Shown here piece after piece: positions 1 through 5,049 of a stretch of DNA of 5,049 nucleotides. The translations under genes were made by a program, and so were the position numbers. This stretch comes from Candidatus Cloacimonadota bacterium (lineage in GTDB: Bacteria; Cloacimonadota; Cloacimonadia; Cloacimonadales; JAIOQZ01). The notes beneath the pieces are model-generated. The model had not been told where the DNA came from. It worked only from the letters and a program-made list of their open reading frames with translations, and made no database searches. Within the stretch, counting starts at the first letter, position 1. Every line of letters begins with the position of its first letter. The stretch covers positions 1-5,049 of the forward strand of contig JAIOTM010000315.1 of assembly GCA_021106755.1 (NCBI GenBank), written 5' to 3'.

Positions 1-887
1 GTAACGATGAAGCAGACAAAGCTGTATGGCTGTCCAACACCCGCAAATTAGAGGAAGCCGGAGTGCCCGGAGTAGAGTACTCGCTCTCCTGCCCACAGGG
101 AGGTGACGGTACCGAAGGCGACATTGTAGCTCAAAATCCTCAGCTTTCGGCAAAGATTGTGGAATGGGTGATGGAATACTCCAATCCTGAAATCCCTAAA
201 TTATTTAAGTTAACCGGAGCGGTAACTTCTATTGTGCCAGTGCTCAGGGCAATTAAAGAAATTTTTGATAAGTATCCAGATAAGAAAGCAGGTATTACTC
301 TGGCGAATACCTTTCCCGCGCTTACTTTTCGCTCCCGCGAAAACGGCTGGGACGAAGGCGTACTCGTTGGACTAAGCGGTGATGGCATTAAAAATATCTC
401 AAATCTAACTCTGGCAAACGCCGCTTCCATGGGCTTGCATATCTCTGGCAATGGAGGAGCTATGGACTACAAAGCCGCCGCCGACTTCCTCGCTCTCGGA
501 GCGGAGACTGTCCAGTTTTGCACCGCTCCCACCAAATATGGTGTGGGCTATATTCAGGAGTTGAAGGAGGGTTTGTCTTACTACATGCACCAAAAGGGAA
601 TTGCCAGCGTGAAAGAATTAATCGGGTTCGCGCTACCAAATCCGGTAACAGACTTTATGGACTTGAGTGGTATTAAAAAAATATCCGATACAGACAAAGA
701 TTTATGTGCTTCCTGCGGAAACTGCATCAGATGCCCATACCTCGCAGTTTCGCTGTCGGATGATGGAATCCCCAAAACCGACGCGGAACGATGTATAGGA
801 TGTGGAATCTGCGTACAAAAATGTTTTACAGGTGCTATGTTTATGCGGGAAAGAACATCGGAAGAAGCCGGGAAATTGAAGGAATGA
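1..887 (+). CDS. PreA/YgfK-like dihydropyrimidine dehydrogenase-family flavoprotein with two C-terminal 4Fe-4S motifs (5' partial)
   Basis: The reading frame is open from position 3, so the N-terminus lies before the window; 294 residues are visible and the GTG at 63 is only an internal Val. What is seen: a TIM-barrel second half with SLSCPQG at visible residues 27-33, where Cys30 aligns with the catalytic Cys of dihydropyrimidine dehydrogenase (DPD). ANTF follows near residue 101 and matches the substrate-binding Asn-Thr of DPD. A glycine-rich FMN-phosphate segment (SGNGGAMDY) begins near residue 148. The C-terminal ferredoxin domain has CASCGNCIRC (235-244) and CIGCGICVQKC (264-274). Family role: NAD(P)H- or ferredoxin-driven reduction of a heterocyclic C=C bond in the cytoplasm. 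Odd points: Ser stands where DPD has the pyrimidine-binding Asn just before LSC, and the first cluster motif is one residue short before its last Cys. A partner diaphorase (PreT/GltD-like) is expected upstream. Substrate could be uracil, but the neighbours favour a purine-derived ring. Family is sure, substrate is not. Confidence 0.88.
   Translation, partial: NDEADKAVWLSNTRKLEEAGVPGVEYSLSCPQGGDGTEGDIVAQNPQLSAKIVEWVMEYSNPEIPKLFKLTGAVTSIVPVLRAIKEIFDKYPDKKAGITLANTFPALTFRSRENGWDEGVLVGLSGDGIKNISNLTLANAASMGLHISGNGGAMDYKAAADFLALGAETVQFCTAPTKYGVGYIQELKEGLSYYMHQKGIASVKELIGFALPNPVTDFMDLSGIKKISDTDKDLCASCGNCIRCPYLAVSLSDDGIPKTDAERCIGCGICVQKCFTGAMFMRERTSEEAGKLKE
878..883 (+). promoter_or_regulatory. Shine-Dalgarno site of ssnA
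   Basis: GAAGGA lies seven bases before the ATG at 891 and inside the last codons of the upstream reductase gene. It supports that ATG as the start. The reductase stop (885-887) sits between this site and the start, so the two genes are probably translated in a coupled way from one mRNA. Confidence 0.7.
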
Positions 888-890
888 ACA

Positions 891-2219
891 ATGAGAATTA
901 AAATAATCGGTGGAATAATAATCACTCTTGATTACGACAACATGGTCTTATACAATCACGATGTAATTATAAACGATGAAATTATTGAAAGCATTGTCCC
1001 AACCGGAAGACCTTCAGGCGATTTTGACACTACAATTGATGCTTCTGGCAAAGTGGTTATGCCGGGTTATATCAACGCTCACATGCACTTTTACTCAACT
1101 ATGGTACGAGGTTTGGGGAAAGCCAAGCCTGCCGATGATTTCATTGGCGTACTGGAAAATCTCTGGTGGCGATTAGATAAAAAGCTAACCCTCGAAGATG
1201 TTTATCTCAGCACTCAGGTAATGTTGCTTGAAGCAATCAAAAAAGGTTGCACAACGTTTATCGACCACCACGCAAGCCCCTATGCTGTTAGCGGCTCACT
1301 CGACGAAATTGAAAAAGCTTTCAAAAATACTGGCTTACGGGGATGCCTTTGCTACGAGCTTTCCGACCGGGATGGTGACAAAATTGCCGCCGAAGGTTTG
1401 CGCGAAAACGCTCGTTTTATCCGCAAATGCGCGGGAAACCAATCACAGATGATGTCCGCTTTGTTCGGGCTACACGCCTCTTTTACCTTGTCGGACAAAT
1501 CTCTTGATGAAGCAGTCAGACTCTCTTCGGAATTCGATGCTGGCTTTCATGTTCATGTCGCCGAAGCTGAGAGCGATCAGATTACAACCAAAAAACTTAC
1601 GGGCAAAAGTGTTGTCAGACGACTCTATGATGCTGGTGTTCTTGGAAAGAAAACCATCGCCGCTCATTGTATTCATATTTCAGATGAAGAACGCCGTCTT
1701 CTCGCCGAAACAGACACGATTGTTGTTCATAATCCGCAGTCGAATCTTAATAACGCCGTCGGCATCGCCGACACTCTCGCCCTCGCCAGACAAGGCATTT
1801 TAACCGGGCTTGGCACAGATGCCATGACAGTTGATATGCCTCAGGAGCTTAGGGTTGCTCTTTGGGCACAACATTTCAATCAAAACAATCCAACCTGCGG
1901 ATTTATGGAAACTGCTGATTTATTATATAAAAACAATGCTGTTATAGCCGGCCGGGTTTTTGATGGTCTTAAAACCGGAATTCTGAAAGAGGGATTCGCC
2001 GCTGATGTAATCCTGTGCGACTACTTCCCCCCCACTCCGTTAGATAACTCAACTGCGTTGGGACACCTTATATTTGGTATTTCGGAAGCAGTAGTTGACA
2101 CAACAATCTGCAATGGCAGAATATTAATGCTTAATCAGAAAATTCAGTTAGATTTAGATGAAAACGAGATATGCGAACGTAGCAGGGAATTATCCCGCCA
2201 GTTATGGGAAAGATTTTAG
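891..2219 (+). CDS. ssnA: SsnA-type metal-dependent amidohydrolase/aminohydrolase
   Basis: A 442-residue cytoplasmic amidohydrolase, the same length class as E. coli SsnA. Metal and catalytic residues of the ATZ/TRZ-type amidohydrolase fold are visible: HMH (His64, His66), HVHVAE (His222, Glu225), AAHCIH (His259) and GTDA (Asp310). SsnA-specific blocks are also present: NLWWRLD at 90-96, IDHHASP at 124-130, HNPQSNLNN at 280-288 and CDYFPPTPL at 376-384. These separate it from ordinary guanine, cytosine or S-adenosylhomocysteine deaminases. In E. coli ssnA sits next to ygfK in the purine/selenium-linked region; here it likewise follows a YgfK-related reductase by three bases. Expected role is hydrolytic ring opening or deamination of a purine-derived (possibly reduced urate-type) intermediate; this is inference from family and context. 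The start is set by the GAAGGA site and the typical beta-strand N-terminus. The frame is intact with no missing key residue. Confidence 0.92.
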   Translation: MRIKIIGGIIITLDYDNMVLYNHDVIINDEIIESIVPTGRPSGDFDTTIDASGKVVMPGYINAHMHFYSTMVRGLGKAKPADDFIGVLENLWWRLDKKLTLEDVYLSTQVMLLEAIKKGCTTFIDHHASPYAVSGSLDEIEKAFKNTGLRGCLCYELSDRDGDKIAAEGLRENARFIRKCAGNQSQMMSALFGLHASFTLSDKSLDEAVRLSSEFDAGFHVHVAEAESDQITTKKLTGKSVVRRLYDAGVLGKKTIAAHCIHISDEERRLLAETDTIVVHNPQSNLNNAVGIADTLALARQGILTGLGTDAMTVDMPQELRVALWAQHFNQNNPTCGFMETADLLYKNNAVIAGRVFDGLKTGILKEGFAADVILCDYFPPTPLDNSTALGHLIFGISEAVVDTTICNGRILMLNQKIQLDLDENEICERSRELSRQLWERF

Positions 2220-2222
2220 GAG
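2218..2222 (+). promoter_or_regulatory. Shine-Dalgarno site that fixes the ygeY start at 2231
   Basis: AGGAG is eight bases before the ATG at 2231 and overlaps the TAG stop of ssnA (2217-2219). An in-frame ATG at 2204 lies inside ssnA, upstream of this site, and has no comparable site of its own. The arrangement favours 2231 as the true start and suggests that ribosomes ending ssnA re-initiate on ygeY. Confidence 0.75.
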
Positions 2223-2230
2223 ATTTTCAA

Positions 2231-3436
2231 ATGAGCGTTTACACAGAAATCTACAGGCAAGCCAAAAAACTTGAGCCACAAATTGCCGATTTTCTCTCAC
2301 GGCTGGTGCAAACACCATCTTTCTCCATGAAAGAACAGGATGTTGTGCAGGTAATCAAAGCCGAGATGGAAAAAATAGGGTTCGATGATATATGGATTGA
2401 TGCCCTTGGCAGCATTATCGGATGGATCGGCAACGGTCCCCGCCTCATTGCCTTTGATGCCCATATAGACACGGTTTATCCCGGCAATGCCGACAACTGG
2501 GAAACTCCTCCTTTTAGTGGCATTATCAAAGACGGCTATGTTCATGGTCGAGGTACTGCCGACCAGAAAGGCGGACTTGCTTCAATGATTTACGCCGCCA
2601 AGCTGATTAAAGAACTCGATTTAAATCACAACTTTACAATCCTCTTTACTGGCACTGTAATGGAAGAAGACTGCGATGGCATAGCCTGGGAGCATCTTAT
2701 AACCGAAGACAACGTCAAACCGGAGCTTGTAGTCAGCACCGAGCCAACTTCCTTAAACATCTATCGGGGACATCGGGGGAGAATGGAAATGACTGCCGAA
2801 ATTCGGGGGACATCCTGTCACGGTTCCGCACCGGAGCGAGGTGACAACGCAATCTACAAAATGGCTCGTTTTGCTCTCGAAGTGGAAAAGCTCAATGAGC
2901 GTCTCGCGAACGATTCTTTCCTCGGAAAAGGGACAATTACCGCTTCAATTATGAAATCGGACAGCCCCTCGCAATGTGCTGTTGCTGATTATGCCTTTCT
3001 TCAGGTGGACAGGCGTTTAACACAAGGTGAGACAAAAGAACTTGCTGTAGAGCAACTACAGGAATGTGCAACACTCGCAGGCGTAGAAGCATTAGTGAAA
3101 GTGCTTCGCTACGAAGAAAAGGCATATACAGGCAAACAGTATCCAGTTGAAAAATATTACCCTACCTGGGTTCTGCACGAAAACTCGCAATACATAAAGG
3201 CGGCTGATACAGCTTTTCAGTCGATTTTCAATAAAAAACCGATAATTGACAAATGGACTTTCTCGACTAATTGTGTCTTTATTATGGGTAAGCATCCACA
3301 TATTAAGTGTATGGGATTTGGTCCCGGCGATGAAGATCAGGCTCATGCTCCTAACGAGCGTATAAAAGTATCGGATCTCGGAGACGCAACCGCGTTTTAC
3401 GCGGCACTTGTCGCTCAACTGGATGGCGTTGAATGA
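2231..3436 (+). CDS. ygeY: YgeY-type M20 family zinc-dependent hydrolase
   Basis: A 401-residue protein (start at 2231; the ATG at 2204 would add nine residues) that closely resembles E. coli YgeY in length and motifs. M20 di-zinc ligands and catalytic residues are all visible: DAHIDT (His78, Asp80), GRGTADQKGG (Asp111), MEEDCDG (Glu145, Glu146), STEPT (Glu171) and AHAPNE (His372). The dimerisation-domain block SCHGSAPERGDNAI is at 195-208, and DKWTFSTN at 340-347 is a YgeY hallmark. The family hydrolyses amide, peptide or carbamoyl bonds of small linear substrates in the cytoplasm. In the E. coli region it is proposed to act on ureido/amide products on the way to 2,3-diaminopropionate. Here it lies between ssnA and a PLP enzyme, whose start overlaps its stop by four bases. 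An N-acyl amino-acid or peptide deacylase is the general alternative, but the YgeY-specific blocks make that less likely. Confidence 0.93.
   Translation: MSVYTEIYRQAKKLEPQIADFLSRLVQTPSFSMKEQDVVQVIKAEMEKIGFDDIWIDALGSIIGWIGNGPRLIAFDAHIDTVYPGNADNWETPPFSGIIKDGYVHGRGTADQKGGLASMIYAAKLIKELDLNHNFTILFTGTVMEEDCDGIAWEHLITEDNVKPELVVSTEPTSLNIYRGHRGRMEMTAEIRGTSCHGSAPERGDNAIYKMARFALEVEKLNERLANDSFLGKGTITASIMKSDSPSQCAVADYAFLQVDRRLTQGETKELAVEQLQECATLAGVEALVKVLRYEEKAYTGKQYPVEKYYPTWVLHENSQYIKAADTAFQSIFNKKPIIDKWTFSTNCVFIMGKHPHIKCMGFGPGDEDQAHAPNERIKVSDLGDATAFYAALVAQLDGVE
3421..3436 (+). promoter_or_regulatory. ATGA stop/start overlap with weak Shine-Dalgarno (ygeY to threonine synthase-like gene)
   Basis: The start ATG (3433-3435) and the ygeY stop TGA (3434-3436) share bases. 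Only a weak purine-rich site, GGATGG at 3421-3426, precedes it. This layout is typical of translational coupling, so the two proteins are probably made in linked amounts. Confidence 0.6.
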
Positions 3437-4593
3437 GTTATTTCGACAATGGAGCTCAATATAAATGCTCACAATGCGGTAGAAAGTTTCCAATAACCGA
3501 AATACATTATCTCTGCGAGGATTGTGGACGTAACTGGCAGACAGGCACTCCATTAACCGGAGTACTCGAAACAATCTTCGATTACGATTTAATATCTGAG
3601 TATTTAGATACTATAGAACCGGACTGGAGTCTGCTCTCGGCAATCGATAATCTTTACTTCCCGAACTATCCTGTAGGAAAAACTCCGTTTGTTTACGCTC
3701 AAGACCTTAGTAATGAGCATAATTTATATATAAAATTCGAGGGAACCAACCCCAGCGGCTCGCTTAAAGACAGAGCTTCATTCCTCGTAGTCGCTCAGGC
3801 ATTGCAGTTTGGCAATAAAGAGATTGTCTGTGCCTCCACAGGCAATGCTGCTTCGGCTCTGGCATCTGTTTGTGCGGCTGCCAGGATAAAGGCAATTATT
3901 TATGTCCCTGCTTCTGCTCCCAGAGCAAAGTTGGTGCAAATGCAACTCGCCGGGGCAGATGTGCGAAAAATTGATGGCTCTTACAATGATGCTTTCGCCG
4001 CATCAATTGAACATACAAAGAAGCATGGTACATTAAATCGCAATACTTCCTATCACCCGCTTACAATAGAAGGAAAGAAAACTGTCAGCTTCGAGATTTT
4101 CCAGCAAAACAACTTCTATAATCCAGATTACATCATTGTCCCGGTGGGAGATGGTGTAATACTCGCTGGAGTGTATAAAGGATTCTGTGACCTTTTTCAA
4201 ATTGGAGTTATCGACCGCTTACCTTGCCTTATAAGCGTCCAGGCGGAAAGCTCCGATGCTGTTAACCGTTACATAGAAACAGGCAATTACTCCGATGCTG
4301 AGAATCCCACCACTTTAGCGGACTCCATCAGCGTTAAAACTCCAGCTAATCTTTACATGGCTGCCAAAGCAATTAAGCAGACACAAGGTTTAACTGTTAC
4401 CGTTTCCGATGAAGAAATTTTTCCTGCTCAAAAGGAGATGTTCCGCAAAACCGGTATCTTTGCCGAACCTGCCGCGTCCGCTTCAATGGCAGCTTACACA
4501 AAACTGAAATCCGTTCTGGAACCCGACTCACAAGTAGTGCTACTCGTTACCGGGCACGGGCTTAAAGATATTGAGAGTATCCCAGATGAATGA
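3433..4593 (+). CDS. Threonine synthase-like PLP-dependent (fold type II) lyase/synthase with N-terminal zinc ribbon
   Basis: A 386-residue fold-type-II PLP enzyme. Seen: a rubredoxin-like zinc ribbon with Cys12, Cys15, Cys28 and Cys31; SGSLKDRAS at 108-116 with Lys112 the expected Schiff-base lysine; STGNAAS at 135-141, the PLP-contacting loop; a glycine loop VGDGVI at 238-243; and VTGHGLKD near the C-terminus (372-379). The overall plan matches the shorter, zinc-ribbon threonine synthases of bacteria and archaea. Odd: the glycine loop that in true threonine synthases reads roughly GNAGNI is GDGVI here, and no homoserine-pathway gene is adjacent. It sits between ygeY and the hydantoinase-like gene. 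In E. coli ygeX (2,3-diaminopropionate ammonia-lyase, also fold type II) is the gene just upstream of ygeY. I infer a beta-elimination or replacement role on a diaminopropionate-type amino acid. Genuine threonine synthase or a cysteate-synthase-like function remain possible. Start: ATGA overlap with ygeY. Confidence 0.85.
   Translation: MSYFDNGAQYKCSQCGRKFPITEIHYLCEDCGRNWQTGTPLTGVLETIFDYDLISEYLDTIEPDWSLLSAIDNLYFPNYPVGKTPFVYAQDLSNEHNLYIKFEGTNPSGSLKDRASFLVVAQALQFGNKEIVCASTGNAASALASVCAAARIKAIIYVPASAPRAKLVQMQLAGADVRKIDGSYNDAFAASIEHTKKHGTLNRNTSYHPLTIEGKKTVSFEIFQQNNFYNPDYIIVPVGDGVILAGVYKGFCDLFQIGVIDRLPCLISVQAESSDAVNRYIETGNYSDAENPTTLADSISVKTPANLYMAAKAIKQTQGLTVTVSDEEIFPAQKEMFRKTGIFAEPAASASMAAYTKLKSVLEPDSQVVLLVTGHGLKDIESIPDE
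4573..4593 (+). promoter_or_regulatory. Eight-base gene overlap with weak Shine-Dalgarno before the hydantoinase-like gene
   Basis: GAGAG at 4573-4577 lies eight bases before the ATG at 4586, inside the upstream gene. The upstream stop is at 4591-4593, so eight bases are shared. The start is supported by the family-typical N-terminus that follows at once. Coupled translation is likely. Confidence 0.55.
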
Positions 4594-5049
4594 GTTTCTT
4601 ATTAAAAATGTCCGCATTGTAAATCCCGATTCTGTAATTGATGGCGATATTCTAATCAAAAATGGGTTAATAGAGGATAGTGGCAGTAACTTATCTTCTC
4701 CCACCGCAAAGGTAATCGAAGGTAATGGCAAATTTGCCTTCCCCGGCTTTATAGATTTTCATGTTCATTTGCAGGACAAAATTGGAGATTACAAAATCGC
4801 TGATTCTTTTGCTGTAGGCACTCAAGTAGCCCTGCAATGGGGAATTACGACTATTGGTAGTTTCGTTACTCAAACAAGTACTGAAACACTTTCTGAAGCA
4901 GTAGCCAAAGCCAACGCCAAAGTAAAGGGGCAACTATATACAGATTTGCAGTGGCGTTTAACGCCAATCACATTCGATAATTCTTCCATGAACGATATTT
5001 TCAAACTGATTGAGTCAGGTTACAGTGTTTTCAAATTCTTTACAACATA
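4586..5049 (+). CDS. Dihydropyrimidinase/hydantoinase-like cyclic amidohydrolase (3' partial)
   Basis: The first 154 residues of a cyclic amidohydrolase; the gene runs off the window. The N-terminus (FLIKNVRIVNP, then DGDILIKNGLIED) is the small beta-sandwich typical of hydantoinases, dihydropyrimidinases, allantoinases and dihydroorotases. PGFIDFHVHL at 53-62 gives the metal ligands His59 and His61. The segment DSFAVGTQVALQWGITTI at 73-90 aligns with the family helix. The visible end, SVFKFFTT, matches the strand just before the carboxylated lysine (family pattern SLKVFMAYK); that lysine is expected one codon past the window edge. The family opens cyclic imide/ureide rings such as dihydrouracil or hydantoins in the cytoplasm. 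E. coli hyuA follows ygeY in the related region, which supports a hyuA-like role. It departs from standard dihydropyrimidinase after TTI (GSFVTQ in place of a typical IDFA), so an allantoinase or other ureide substrate is possible. The start overlaps the previous gene by eight bases. Confidence 0.85.
   Translation, partial: MNEFLIKNVRIVNPDSVIDGDILIKNGLIEDSGSNLSSPTAKVIEGNGKFAFPGFIDFHVHLQDKIGDYKIADSFAVGTQVALQWGITTIGSFVTQTSTETLSEAVAKANAKVKGQLYTDLQWRLTPITFDNSSMNDIFKLIESGYSVFKFFTT

Noticed and set aside
885..890. Possible selenocysteine read-through of the TGA ending the reductase, since relatives of these genes are linked to selenium
   Set aside because: The TGA follows the normal C-terminal tail after the ferredoxin domain, the next start follows at once, and no SECIS-like hairpin is evident.
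140..925. Three overlapping minus-strand open frames opposite the reductase gene
   Set aside because: They overlap each other and a conserved flavoprotein frame, and show no motif; they are shadows.
976..1803. Plus-strand out-of-frame open stretches within ssnA
   Set aside because: The ssnA frame is continuous with all its motifs; these have no start signals and no recognisable content.
1947..1962. Palindromic CCGGCCGG followed by a T run in ssnA, resembling a terminator
   Set aside because: The palindrome has no loop, so it cannot form a normal intrinsic terminator, and it is internal to a gene.
2027..2033. Run of seven C in ssnA that could act as a phase-variable slippage tract
   Set aside because: It encodes the conserved segment before PTPL in an intact frame, is short, and nothing else suggests a contingency locus.
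2764..2818. Two similar copies of a CGGGGACATC-like string in ygeY
   Set aside because: They encode conserved, different protein positions (YRGHRGR and IRGTSCHG) and are explained by Arg-Gly codon choice.
3390..3404. Hairpin CCGCG-TTTTA-CGCGG near the end of ygeY, about 30 bases before the next start
   Set aside because: A five-pair stem inside coding sequence with no T run after it; not a terminator, and chance is a sufficient explanation.
3092..3574. A 160-codon open frame on the minus strand across the ygeY / PLP-gene junction
   Set aside because: It is antisense to two well-supported conserved genes, has no recognisable domain or ribosome-binding site, and its composition follows from the opposite strand.

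Overview
The window is wall-to-wall protein coding: five genes, all on the + strand, with gaps of at most about 11 bases or short overlaps. It looks like the inside of a single operon. Both ends cut through a gene. No RNA gene, mobile element, CRISPR array, promoter or terminator is visible, and no stretch without a gene exceeds a few bases. Base composition is moderate by eye and even across the genes, so nothing suggests recent insertion of one gene. The taxon cannot be named from this sequence. The enzyme set (a flavin/iron-sulfur reductase, SsnA, YgeY, a hydantoinase-type hydrolase) points to an anaerobic or facultatively anaerobic bacterium that degrades nitrogen heterocycles.

Layout: (1) positions 1-887 hold the C-terminal part of a dihydropyrimidine dehydrogenase-family (PreA-like, distantly YgfK-like) flavoprotein with two C-terminal 4Fe-4S motifs. 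(2) 891-2219 is a full-length SsnA-type amidohydrolase. (3) 2231-3436 is a full-length YgeY-type M20 metallo-amidohydrolase. (4) 3433-4593 is a threonine-synthase-like PLP enzyme with an N-terminal zinc ribbon. (5) 4586 to the window end is the N-terminal third of a dihydropyrimidinase/hydantoinase-like cyclic amidohydrolase.

Taken together: in E. coli, ssnA, ygfK, ygeY, hyuA, ygeX (2,3-diaminopropionate ammonia-lyase) and ygeW lie in one region. That region was long linked to selenium-dependent molybdenum hydroxylases and more recently to anaerobic purine/urate breakdown through 2,3-diaminopropionate-type intermediates. This window reads as a rearranged version: a ring-reducing flavoenzyme, two cyclic-amidohydrolase-type ring openers, an M20 hydrolase for the linear ureido/amide product, and a PLP enzyme for the resulting amino acid. 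The most interesting point is that the PLP slot next to ygeY, filled by ygeX in E. coli, is filled here by a threonine-synthase-like protein with an altered active-site loop. The reductase is also a free-standing PreA-like protein lacking a pyrimidine-binding Asn, not a YgfK fusion. Gene identities are well supported; the pathway and the substitutions of function are inference.
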